From positions 186,001 to 250,000 of the forward strand of contig NZ_CP062229.1 of NCBI RefSeq assembly GCF_024707545.1: a DNA stretch of 64,000 nucleotides. The letters are read 5' to 3'. Below, piece by piece: positions 33,219 through 41,314 of the stretch. Position 1 is the first letter of the stretch, and each line of letters opens with the position of its first letter. Position numbers and translations under genes: made by a program. The notes below the pieces were generated by a model. The model was not told the DNA's origin, ran no database searches, and saw only the letters and a list, made by a program, of their open reading frames with translations. Source of the stretch: Mesorhizobium onobrychidis. GTDB lineage: Bacteria; Pseudomonadota; Alphaproteobacteria; Rhizobiales; Rhizobiaceae.

Positions 33219-34562
33219 TTGCTTAGGGTCGAACCCCCACTATCCGACGAAGATCTGCTCGACCGCTTCCAGTGCGCGGCCTTCGGCTATTTTCTGGAAA
33301 CCATGAATCCCGAGAACGGGCTGGTCGCCGACACCTCGCGGCCAAATTGGCCGGCAAGCATCGCGGTCGTCGGCTTCGCCCTGTCCTGCTATCCGGTCGG
33401 GGTCGAGCGCGGCTGGATGACGCGAGACACAGCCGCGAAGCTGACGCTTGCCGCACTGCGCTTCTTCTGGAACAGCCGGCAAGGCAATGGCGACAACGTC
33501 ACCGGGCACAAAGGCTTCTATTACCATTTCCTCGACATGCAGACCGGCCTGCGCGCCTGGCGATGCGAATTGTCGATGGTGGACACTGCGCTTTTGATGG
33601 CCGGCGTGCTCGTGGCTGGCGCCTATTTCACGGGCGACAATGACGAAGAAACCGAAATCCGCGAGCTCGCGGAAGTGCTCTACCGGCGCGTCGACTGGCG
33701 ATGGGCGCAAGGCAGCAATTCGACCTTGCGGCAGGGCTGGAGGCCGAAGAGCGGCTTTCTGCGTTATGGCTGGGAAGGCTACAACGAAGCGACGATGCTC
33801 TACGTTCTGGCGATGGCCGCCCCGGACAAGCCAGCCTCGGACGACAGCTATGCCGGCTGGACGGCGACATATCAGTGGGAAAACATCTACGGCTACGACG
33901 TGCTCTATGGCGGCCCGCTGTTCATGCATCAGTTCTCGCATGCCTGGATTGACTTCGACGGCATCCGGGATGCGTTCATGCGGGAGAAGAACTCGGACTA
34001 TTTCGAAAACAGCCGCCGCGCGACCTACCTTCACCGGGACTATGCGCGGCACAACCCCTCTGGCTACGACGGCTACGGCGAAGGACTTTGGGGCCTTTCG
34101 GCGGGTGACGGACCCGGCAACTTCCGCGCGCAGATCGAGCGGCGACCGCGCAAATTTTCCGGCTACGCGGCGCGCGGCGCGCCGTTCGGCCCCGACGACG
34201 GAACGATAGCGCCGTGGTCGTATCTCGCATCGCTGCCCTTCGCGCCGGAAATCTGCCTGCCGGCGCTGCGCCATCTCAGAGAACGCCACCCTGAGGTGAT
34301 CGACAGTTTCAGGATGCCGAGCGGCTTCAACCCGACGCTGGCGAACCGGCGGAAGTTCGGGCCGAGCGGCTGGATATCGGATGCGCATTACGGACTGGAC
34401 CAGGGCATTGTCGTGCTGATGATCGAAAACCACCGCTCGCGCCTGATCTGGGACCTGATGCGGTCGAGCCCGCATATCCGTCGCGGCCTGTGCAAGGCTG
34501 GATTCAGCGGCGGCTGGCTGTCGCAGCCGGCGAGCCTCCTCCCAAGGACAAGTGCTGAATGA
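33219..34562 (+). CDS. glucoamylase-family (PF10091-type) beta-glucan hydrolase-like protein
   Basis: 447 residues from TTG 33219 with GGAG upstream. The protein matches the glycoamylase domain found in the C-terminal part of cyclic beta-1,2-glucan synthases and in GH144 endo-beta-1,2-glucanases: LVADTSRPNWPASIAVVGFAL, FYYHFLDMQTGLRAW, ELSMVDTALLMAGVL, GWEGYNEATMLYVLAMA, GGPLFMHQFSHAWIDFDG, GYDGYGEGLWGLSAGDGP and DDGTIAPWSYLASLPF. The acidic and aromatic residues of these loops line the active site in the family. No signal peptide is seen, so it would act in the cytosol unless the true start is upstream. Likely substrate is a beta-glucan. Confidence 0.8.
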   Translation: MLRVEPPLSDEDLLDRFQCAAFGYFLETMNPENGLVADTSRPNWPASIAVVGFALSCYPVGVERGWMTRDTAAKLTLAALRFFWNSRQGNGDNVTGHKGFYYHFLDMQTGLRAWRCELSMVDTALLMAGVLVAGAYFTGDNDEETEIRELAEVLYRRVDWRWAQGSNSTLRQGWRPKSGFLRYGWEGYNEATMLYVLAMAAPDKPASDDSYAGWTATYQWENIYGYDVLYGGPLFMHQFSHAWIDFDGIRDAFMREKNSDYFENSRRATYLHRDYARHNPSGYDGYGEGLWGLSAGDGPGNFRAQIERRPRKFSGYAARGAPFGPDDGTIAPWSYLASLPFAPEICLPALRHLRERHPEVIDSFRMPSGFNPTLANRRKFGPSGWISDAHYGLDQGIVVLMIENHRSRLIWDLMRSSPHIRRGLCKAGFSGGWLSQPASLLPRTSAE

Positions 34563-34693
34563 CGGCTACTGCCCAGCTGTCGCTGTCGTGTCGGGCACGA
34601 AGATGTTCGCCCTTCCCAGCAACTCGCGCTTGCTAGGAGGGGCGTCATCGGCCGGCTCGCATGTTCATCTGGCTTGGCAAGTCACCGATTTGA

Positions 34694-36133
34694 TTAGCCG
34701 GCGAACGTATAAGCGGTCTTCACCGTGGTGTAGAATTCCGCCGCGTAGCGGCCTTGCTCGCGCGGGCCGTAGCTCGATCCCTTGCGTCCGCCGAAAGGCA
34801 CATGGAAGTCGACGCCCGCCGTCGGCAGATTGACCATCACCATGCCGGCCTCCGAGTTGCGCTTGAAATGCGTGGCGTGCTTGAGGCTCGACGTACAGAT
34901 GCCCGACGTCAGCCCGAAAGGCGTGTCGTTGGCCACCGCCAGCGCCTCGTCATAGTCCTTGACGCGGATGACGTTGGCGACCGGGCCGAAGATCTCCTCG
35001 CGTGAGATGCGCATGGCGTTGGTGGCTTGCGTAAACAGCGCCGGCTGCAGGTAGAAGCCGAGGGTTTCGCGATCGAGCCGCTCGCCGCCGAAAGCGAGAT
35101 CGGCGCCCTCCTGGCGGCCGATGGCGATATAGTCTTCGTCCTGCTTCAGCTGGCTCTGGTCGACGACGGGTCCGATCTGGGTTTTGGTATCGAGCGCGTC
35201 GCCGACGACCAGCTTGCCCAGGCGATCCTTCATCGCGTCGACGAAACGGTCATGGATGCCGTCCGTCACCACCAGGCGGGACGATGCCGTGCAGCGCTGG
35301 CCGGTCGAGAAATATGCGCCGTTGACCGCGCAGTCGACGGCGACGGCAAGATCCGCATCGTCGAGCACGACAAGCGGGTTCTTGCCGCCCATTTCGAGCT
35401 GGAACTTGCGCATGTGCTCGACGCTGGCGGCAGCGACGCGCTTGCCGGTGCCGACCGAGCCGGTGAAGGTGATGGCGTTGAGATCAGGGCTGTCGAGCAT
35501 GGCCTGGCCGACCACAGAACCCTTGCCCATCACGAGATTGAGCACACCCTTAGGCAGACCGGCGCGGTGCAATATATCGACAATGGTCCAGGCGCTCTCC
35601 GGAACCAGCTCGGCCGGTTTGAAGACAATGGTGTTGCCATAGGCCAGGGCAGGAGCGATTTTCCACGCCGGGATGGCGATCGGGAAATTCCACGGCGTTA
35701 TGATGCCGACGACGCCGACCGCCTCCCGCGTGATCTCGACACCGACGCCGGGCCGCACACTCGGAACCAGCTCGCCAGACAGGCGCAGCGTCTCACCAGC
35801 GAAGAAATCGAAGATCTGGGCGGCCCGCACGGTCTCGCCGATGCCCTCGACCAGCGTCTTGCCTTCCTCGCGCGCCAACGCCCGGCCGATTTCATCTTTC
35901 CGCGCTGTGATCTCGTCCGACGCCTTCCTCAGCACCGCATGGCGTGCCAGCAGGCCCGATCGGGACCATGACGGAAATGCCGCTTTCGCCGCCGCGATGG
36001 CCTGCCGGGCCTGCTCGGCGCCCCCCGACGCATATTCGCCGACCACGTCGTCGAGATTGGACGGGTTGATGTTGCGGGAGCCGGCATCGCCCACCCACTC
36101 GCCATCGATGAGGTTCTTTCGAAACGGGATCAT
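34694..36133 (-). CDS. NAD(P)-dependent aldehyde dehydrogenase
   Basis: 479 residues from ATG 36133 with AAGGA upstream; codons up to 36265 are not part of the gene. TPWNFPIAIPAWKIAPALAYGNTIVFKPAE is the ALDH cofactor region, FTGSVGTGKRVA the NAD loop, QLEMGGKNPLVV holds the general base Glu247, and FSTGQRCTASSRLVV the catalytic Cys281. EEIFGPVANVIRV and FGLTSGICTSSLKHA are C-terminal family motifs. Looks closest to 2,5-dioxovalerate or succinate semialdehyde dehydrogenases, but the substrate is not certain. It faces the 2-hydroxyacid dehydrogenase gene across about 265 bp. Confidence 0.87.
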   Translation of the reverse strand: MIPFRKNLIDGEWVGDAGSRNINPSNLDDVVGEYASGGAEQARQAIAAAKAAFPSWSRSGLLARHAVLRKASDEITARKDEIGRALAREEGKTLVEGIGETVRAAQIFDFFAGETLRLSGELVPSVRPGVGVEITREAVGVVGIITPWNFPIAIPAWKIAPALAYGNTIVFKPAELVPESAWTIVDILHRAGLPKGVLNLVMGKGSVVGQAMLDSPDLNAITFTGSVGTGKRVAAASVEHMRKFQLEMGGKNPLVVLDDADLAVAVDCAVNGAYFSTGQRCTASSRLVVTDGIHDRFVDAMKDRLGKLVVGDALDTKTQIGPVVDQSQLKQDEDYIAIGRQEGADLAFGGERLDRETLGFYLQPALFTQATNAMRISREEIFGPVANVIRVKDYDEALAVANDTPFGLTSGICTSSLKHATHFKRNSEAGMVMVNLPTAGVDFHVPFGGRKGSSYGPREQGRYAAEFYTTVKTAYTFAG

Positions 36134-36241
36134 GTCGCTGTCTTCCTTGTCGTCCTTCGATTGCCGTCTATCTGGACCACCGGCCGCCACACCGCAAGGC
36201 CGCGGGCGGCAAAGTTCTCCTCTTCGACAGGCATGTGATAA

Positions 36242-36286
36242 GCAGGTTTCGGAAAAGTGTCCCACGGTTTTCCGATAGAAACCTGC
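36242..36286. repeat. imperfect inverted repeat in ALDH / 2-hydroxyacid dehydrogenase intergenic region
   Basis: GCAGGTTTC (36242-36250) pairs with GAAACCTGC (36278-36286), and GGAAAA (36251-36256) with TTTTCC (36268-36273), around a GTGTCCCACGG-like loop. It resembles the dispersed palindromes of Mesorhizobium-type genomes. A hairpin in the shared regulatory region. Confidence 0.45.
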
Positions 36287-36398
36287 GACAAAACAAAAAA
36301 CCTATGCAGGCGGAGCCCCGCAAGCCTGCTTAGGTGTCGAGGTGGTAAACCATGATTCTAGTATGGTGCGACGCGGATCGCACCAGGAGGAAACTGCC

Positions 36399-37430
36399 AT
36401 GTCCGACAACGCGTTGCCTCTGGTGATCAGCGCGCCCGAGCCACGCACGCTCAACCTGATTTTCACGCCCGAGGCACTGGCGAGATTCCGCGCCAGATAC
36501 CGTATCGTCGAGACGTCGCCCGAAGGCGTCGCGGCTCTGCCGGCCGACGTGCTCGCCGAGGCGCGCTACATTGTCGGCCAGCCGCCGATCGCGCCGGAGA
36601 CGCTCGACAAGATGCAAACGCTGCGCTGCGTCTTCAACGTAGAGAGCAACCTCATCAACAACATGCCGTATGAGACGCTGTTTACGCGCGGCATCCATGT
36701 CGTCACCACCGGCCTGGTCTTCGCCGAGCCGGTGGCCGAACTCGGCCTTGCCATGGCGCTCAACCTCGCCCGCGACATCGTCGACGCCGATCTCGCGTTT
36801 CGTCAAGGCAAGGAGTTGTGGGGCGGCGACGGCAACCGGACGGCGCGGCTTCTGTCCGGCGCGGATGTCGGTATCATCGGCTTCGGCGATCTCGGCCGCG
36901 CGCTCAACCGGCTGCTGTCAGGCTTTCGCACGCGGACCAAGGTCTTCGATCCGTGGCTGCCGCCGTCAATCCTGATCGAGAACGGCGTCGAGCCGGCCTC
37001 GCTCGACACGGTTCTGTCGACCAGCGATTTCGTCTTCGTCGTCGCTTCGGTGACCAGCGAAAACCAGGGTTTTCTCGGCGCTGAGGCCTTTGCCAGAATG
37101 CGTAGGGGAGCCGCGTTCATCCTGCTCAGCCGTGCCGGTGTGGTCGATTTTCCGGCGCTGATGAACGCCGTTCGCAGCGGCAACATCGTCGCCGCCAGCG
37201 ACGTGTTTCCGGAAGAGCCGCTGGCGCAGGATCATCCCGTACGCACGCTCCCCGGCTTCCTGCGCTCCGCCCATCGGGCCGGCGCGCTCGACATCGCCTT
37301 CAAGCGCATGGGCGACATGGTGCTGGAGGACATGGACCTGATCGACCGCGGCCTACCGCCGATGCGTTCGAAGCGGGCCGAACGCGAAACCGTTTCGCGC
37401 ATGCGTTCGAAGCCGGTCGACAAGAATTAA
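36399..37430 (+). CDS. D-isomer 2-hydroxyacid dehydrogenase
   Basis: 343 residues, AGGAGG ribosome-binding site 6 bases before ATG 36399. ADVGIIGFGDLGRALNRLLSGF is the NAD-binding GxGxxG region. ASVTSENQGFLGAEAFARMRRGAAFILLSRAGVVDFPAL contains the Arg of the active site, AASDVFPEEPL the Glu, and LRSAHRAGAL the catalytic His. It resembles phosphoglycerate dehydrogenase-like enzymes that act on 2-hydroxy acids such as glycerate or sugar acids. It is divergent from the aldehyde dehydrogenase gene, which may share a sugar-acid pathway with it. Confidence 0.85.
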   Translation: MSDNALPLVISAPEPRTLNLIFTPEALARFRARYRIVETSPEGVAALPADVLAEARYIVGQPPIAPETLDKMQTLRCVFNVESNLINNMPYETLFTRGIHVVTTGLVFAEPVAELGLAMALNLARDIVDADLAFRQGKELWGGDGNRTARLLSGADVGIIGFGDLGRALNRLLSGFRTRTKVFDPWLPPSILIENGVEPASLDTVLSTSDFVFVVASVTSENQGFLGAEAFARMRRGAAFILLSRAGVVDFPALMNAVRSGNIVAASDVFPEEPLAQDHPVRTLPGFLRSAHRAGALDIAFKRMGDMVLEDMDLIDRGLPPMRSKRAERETVSRMRSKPVDKN

Positions 37431-37460
37431 GCCGTTAAACCGAGCGGCTGCGAAGGTTTC

Positions 37461-37946
37461 TCAGATAGTAAACGACCAGAACAGGCAGACGAGCGTCGCA
37501 GCGGCGAAGACGACAAAGAACAGGCTTCTCAGCAGGATATTGCGGCGCAGCTCGTTCATGAAGAGATGGCATCCGACGACGGCGGCGACAAACAGGAAGC
37601 GCCAATTCAGCAGTGCCGGCAAGATATTGCTTCGATCGAAAGCCCATCTGGCGGCGAGGCCGCCAATGATGGCCGTGAACAACACGATGACTGTCCAGAA
37701 GATCGCATCTGCGGCATGTGTCAGGACGACGCCGGCGACCCTTATCGGCAGGATCATCATCAGCAGCGCGCTGAAGAAGTACACGGCCGCGAGCGGGATA
37801 AACGTCCCGGCATCGGCGACGTCGTCCAGGCGTTTTGCGCCGATCGCACCATAGGGATAGCCATGCCTGGCCACCGCCAGGCTGAGCGCCATCAGCAAAG
37901 CCGTCAATACGGCGACCAATGCGAATGAAGTGAGGGCCTTGCTCAT
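37461..37946 (-). CDS. hypothetical integral membrane protein
   Basis: 161 residues from ATG 37946 (AAGGA ribosome-binding site). Four or five hydrophobic helices: LTSFALVAVLTALLMALSLAVA, FIPLAAVYFFSALLMMILPI, IFWTVIVLFTAIIGGLAARWAF, FLFVAAVVGCHLFMNEL and SLFFVVFAAATLVCLFWSF. A short conserved loop RHGYPYGAIG lies between the first two. No recognised family; function unknown. It stands alone, convergent with the 2-hydroxyacid dehydrogenase (30-bp gap) and 172 bp downstream of nasA. Confidence 0.7.
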   Translation of the reverse strand: MSKALTSFALVAVLTALLMALSLAVARHGYPYGAIGAKRLDDVADAGTFIPLAAVYFFSALLMMILPIRVAGVVLTHAADAIFWTVIVLFTAIIGGLAARWAFDRSNILPALLNWRFLFVAAVVGCHLFMNELRRNILLRSLFFVVFAAATLVCLFWSFTI

Positions 37947-38118
37947 GCTGTTCCTTGTCCCACCGTTCAACGTGCTTGGCGAATCGAACAAGGACGTTGG
38001 TAGCCCACGGTTGTAAATGGCTGGTAAGCGGCAAAGCAGCGCGGTGACAGCTTTGGGGGACGGGCTTTACGGCATAACCGTTCCAGCCACAGGAAATTCA
38101 ACAGCGGCAGTCGGGCAT

Positions 38119-40977
38119 TCACTCTGCCGCTTGAAGATCTCGTGCATCGACGATGGTCCTGATCTCGGCGCGGCAGGAGCCGCAATTGGTGCCGGCATGC
38201 AAGGTGGCGCCGATCGCTTCGACGCTTACGCAGCCGCCGCGTACCGCTTCGGCGATCTGATTGGCGCCAACCCCGAAACAGGAGCATATGATGGGGCCAC
38301 GGTCGACGCTATTGCCGCCCGGCCGCCCGGCTACGATCGCCAGCCGCCCGCGCCGATCGGCATGGTCAGCGCTCAACTGCTCCACCGCCCAGCTGCGCGA
38401 CACCGCGACCGGTTTGGGCGCAAGATAGAGCGCGCCAGCCACCCGGCTGCCGGCGAAGCGGGCGAAGCGATAGTGCCCGCCGGCAACGTCATGATAGGCG
38501 AGCGTCTCGCCTGGCGTGTCCGCCCCGAAAAGCGAAGCCGCGAAATCCGGCCAGTCCCGGTCGGCTTCCAGCGCAAGCTCGAGGCGCCAGCCGGCGGCGC
38601 AGCGGGCGAGGCTCCAATAGTCGGCGTCGATCGAGGCCGGCCGTTCGGCAAGCACCGCGAAGCCGAAAGCGACGGCAGCGAGGCGTTCCACGCGGGCGGC
38701 AACATTCTTCGAGGCCGGCTGTCCTGAAATCGCATCGGTGATGGGCGCCACCAGTGCATCGACGCGAGCGCGCGCGGAGAACTGGTCCGTCCAGTGCATC
38801 GGCACGAAGACCGAGCCCGGGCGCTGCCGCGCTGTCACCAGCGCGCGAAGCAGGACCTCGCCATGCGCGGTCGAGACGCGGACGATGTCGGCGTCGCCGA
38901 TGCCAAAGTGCTGCGCATCCGCCGGGTGGATTTCGGCGAACGGCTCGGCCAGGTGCTGCGACAGCCGCGGGCTCTTGCCGGTCCGCGTCATGGTGTGCCA
39001 GTGGTCGCGAACCCGCCCGGTATTGAGCACCAGCGGGAATTTTTCGTTCGTGCGGGTTTGCGGAACTGGACGGATCGGGATGAAGCGCGCTTTGCCATCG
39101 GGTGTGTAGAAGTTGCCGTTGGCGAAAAAGCGGGTGCTGGGTGAGGCACGTCTTGCCTGAACGCCCTCACTTTCAGCCTGAGCACCCCCCTCTGGCCTGC
39201 CGGCCATCTCCCCCGCAAGGGGGGAGATTAGCAGCTTGGGCGCCGGCTCTCCCCTTGCAGTATTGGAGATTGGCGAAGGCCGTGGTGATAGCCGATCTCC
39301 CCCCTTGCGGGGGAGATGGCCGGCAGGCCAGAGGGGGGTGCCTGGGCTCGGCGCTGGCCACTGGAAAGGCACCAGCGCATCGTATCCCTCTGCATCAATC
39401 CCGCCATACGCGCCTATATCGAAATCGCGCGCGCCGTCATTCTCGAATGCCGACAGCGCGGCGTGCTCGGCGAAGATATCGGCCGGCGACGCATGCGAAA
39501 ACGCTTCGCCAAAACCCATCCGGTTGGCCACTTCGGCGATGATCCACCAGTCGGCTCTTGCCTCACCGGGCGTGGCCAAAAAGGCGCGCTGGCGCAAGAT
39601 GCGGCGCTCCGAATTGGTGACGGTGCCGTCCTTTTCGCCCCATGCGGCGGCGGGCAGGCGGACATGGGCGTGGCGGACCGTGTCGGTCTTGGCCAGCACG
39701 TCCGACACCACGACAAACGGGCAGGCCTTGATCGCCGCCTCGACGGCATCGGCATCCGGCATCGAATCGACCGGGTTGGTCGCCATGATCCACAGCGCCT
39801 TGATGCGCCCGTCGGCCACCGCCTGGAACATTTCGACCGCCTTCAGGCCGGGTTTTTCGGCCACCGTCGGCGCGTTCCAGAAGCGCTGTACTCGGTCGCG
39901 GTGCTCGGGGTTTTCGATCTCCATATGGGCGGCCAGCATGTTGGCCAGGCCGCCGACCTCGCGGCCGCCCATGGCGTTGGGCTGGCCGGTCACCGAAAAC
40001 GGCCCGGCGCCGGGCTTGCCGATGCGGCCAGTGGCGAGATGACAGTTGATGATGGCGTTGACCTTGTCGGTGCCCGAGGATGACTGGTTCACCCCCTGGC
40101 TGTAGACGGTCACCGTCTTCGCCGTCGCGGCAAACAGGCTGTAGAAGCGGGCAAGCTCGTCCTCGCCGAGGCCCGTGGCAGCGGCGATGCCGGCAAGGTC
40201 GAGCGACGAGGCGGCGAACAGCGCTTGCCCGAAGCCGGTCGTGTGCGCCGTGATATAGGTGCGGTCCAGCGCGTTATGCTGGCCGAGATAGGCGAGCAGC
40301 CCTGTGAACAGCGCAACGTCACCATCCGGCTCTATGGCCAGATGCATGTCGGCGATGTCTGATGTCATCGTGCGGCGCGGGTCGATCAGCACCACCTTCA
40401 TGTCGGGCCGTTTTTCCCGGGCAGCGGCAATGCGCTGGTAAAGCACCGGATGGCACCAGGCGAGATTGGAGCCGACCAGCACGATGAGATCGCCAAGCTC
40501 CAGATCCTCGTAGCTGCCCGGCACGGTGTCGGAGCCGAAGGCGCGGCGATGGCCGGCAACCGACGAGGCCATGCACAGGCGCGAATTGGTGTCGATATTG
40601 GCCGAGCCGACAAACCCCTTCATCAGCTTGTTGGCAACGTAATAGTCCTCGGTCAACAACTGGCCGGAGACGTAGAAGGCGACCGCGTCGGGCCCGTGCT
40701 CGGCGATGGTCCGCGAAAAGGTCGAGGCGACGAGGTCGAGCGCTTCGTCCCAGTCGGTGCGGCGGCCGTGGATCTCCGGGTAGAGCAGCCGTCCGTCGAG
40801 GTCGATGGTCTCGGCCAGCGCCGAGCCCTTGGAACAGAGCCGGCCAAAATTCGCCGGATGGTCTGGGTCGCCGCGCACGGCTATTTCACCGTTCGCGGCG
40901 ACCTTCGCCAGCACGCCGCAGCCCACCCCGCAATAGGGGCAGGTGGTCCTCACCTCGCGCGCTTCTTCGATCTTCAT
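38119..40977 (-). CDS. nasA: assimilatory nitrate reductase catalytic subunit
   Basis: 952 residues, about 60-70 longer than usual for NasA. The N-terminal CPYCGVGCGVLA with later LCSKGSAL ligates a [4Fe-4S] cluster; the middle is molybdopterin oxidoreductase (SRLCMASSVAGHRRAFG; YSQGVNQSSSGTDKVNAI); a dinucleotide-binding domain follows (LVLNTGRVRDHWHTMTRTG). The C-terminus IICSCFGVGANQ plus HAGTNCGSCRAEI is a BFD-like [2Fe-2S] domain. It reduces nitrate to nitrite in the cytosol. The start is 2 bp after nirD. The extra length comes from an in-frame insertion near residues 545-600 encoded by a perfect inverted repeat (39182-39341), translated as SPLAGEMAGRPEGG-like sequence. Whether the protein still folds there is unknown. 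Confidence 0.92.
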   Translation of the reverse strand: MKIEEAREVRTTCPYCGVGCGVLAKVAANGEIAVRGDPDHPANFGRLCSKGSALAETIDLDGRLLYPEIHGRRTDWDEALDLVASTFSRTIAEHGPDAVAFYVSGQLLTEDYYVANKLMKGFVGSANIDTNSRLCMASSVAGHRRAFGSDTVPGSYEDLELGDLIVLVGSNLAWCHPVLYQRIAAAREKRPDMKVVLIDPRRTMTSDIADMHLAIEPDGDVALFTGLLAYLGQHNALDRTYITAHTTGFGQALFAASSLDLAGIAAATGLGEDELARFYSLFAATAKTVTVYSQGVNQSSSGTDKVNAIINCHLATGRIGKPGAGPFSVTGQPNAMGGREVGGLANMLAAHMEIENPEHRDRVQRFWNAPTVAEKPGLKAVEMFQAVADGRIKALWIMATNPVDSMPDADAVEAAIKACPFVVVSDVLAKTDTVRHAHVRLPAAAWGEKDGTVTNSERRILRQRAFLATPGEARADWWIIAEVANRMGFGEAFSHASPADIFAEHAALSAFENDGARDFDIGAYGGIDAEGYDALVPFQWPAPSPGTPLWPAGHLPRKGGDRLSPRPSPISNTARGEPAPKLLISPLAGEMAGRPEGGAQAESEGVQARRASPSTRFFANGNFYTPDGKARFIPIRPVPQTRTNEKFPLVLNTGRVRDHWHTMTRTGKSPRLSQHLAEPFAEIHPADAQHFGIGDADIVRVSTAHGEVLLRALVTARQRPGSVFVPMHWTDQFSARARVDALVAPITDAISGQPASKNVAARVERLAAVAFGFAVLAERPASIDADYWSLARCAAGWRLELALEADRDWPDFAASLFGADTPGETLAYHDVAGGHYRFARFAGSRVAGALYLAPKPVAVSRSWAVEQLSADHADRRGRLAIVAGRPGGNSVDRGPIICSCFGVGANQIAEAVRGGCVSVEAIGATLHAGTNCGSCRAEIRTIVDARDLQAAE
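39182..39341. repeat. 160-bp palindromic element inside nasA, perfect 47-bp arms
   Basis: The left arm 39182-39228 (GCACCCCCCTCTGGCCTGCC...) and right arm 39295-39341 are exact reverse complements over 47 bases, with 66 bp between them. It is the REP/RIME-like palindrome style common in Mesorhizobium intergenic DNA. It is open in the nasA frame and adds about 53 residues to that protein. Confidence 0.85.
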
Positions 40978-40979
40978 GC

Positions 40980-41312
40980 TCAGGCCGCGCGACTAGCCAG
41001 CGCTTCCAGCGCAATGAACAGACGCTCGCCCTCGATCCGCACCGGAATGGTGCGCACCGCACCTTCGTCGGCGCCGAGCGCCTTGCCGGTCTCCAGCGAA
41101 ATCACCCAATTGTGCAGGGGACAGGTCACGGCCGCGCCATGGACGATGCCTTGCGAGAGCGGCCCGCCCTTGTGCGGGCAATGGTCTTCGATGGCGAAGA
41201 CCTGATCGTCTGCCGTGCGGAAGACGGCGATCTTGCCTTGAGGCGTGGCGACGCAGCGCGCGCCGCGGCACGGAATGTCTGAGATCGAGCCGATTGATAC
41301 CCAGTTCATCAT
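40980..41312 (-). CDS. nirD: nitrite reductase small subunit
   Basis: 110 residues, ATG 41312, two bases after the nirB stop, with GGAG inside the nirB end. A Rieske-type fold: DHCPHKGGPLS with C45-x-H47, and CPLHNW with C64-x2-H67, so all four [2Fe-2S] ligands are present, unlike the ligand-free NirD of enterics. It pairs with NirB to reduce nitrite to ammonium. It lies between nirB and nasA in the operon. Confidence 0.9.
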   Translation of the reverse strand: MMNWVSIGSISDIPCRGARCVATPQGKIAVFRTADDQVFAIEDHCPHKGGPLSQGIVHGAAVTCPLHNWVISLETGKALGADEGAVRTIPVRIEGERLFIALEALASRAA

Positions 41313-41314
41313 GA

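Noticed and set aside
39102..39542. Short plus-strand frame spanning the palindromic element
   Set aside because: Consists mainly of translated repeat arms; nasA on the other strand explains the sequence.
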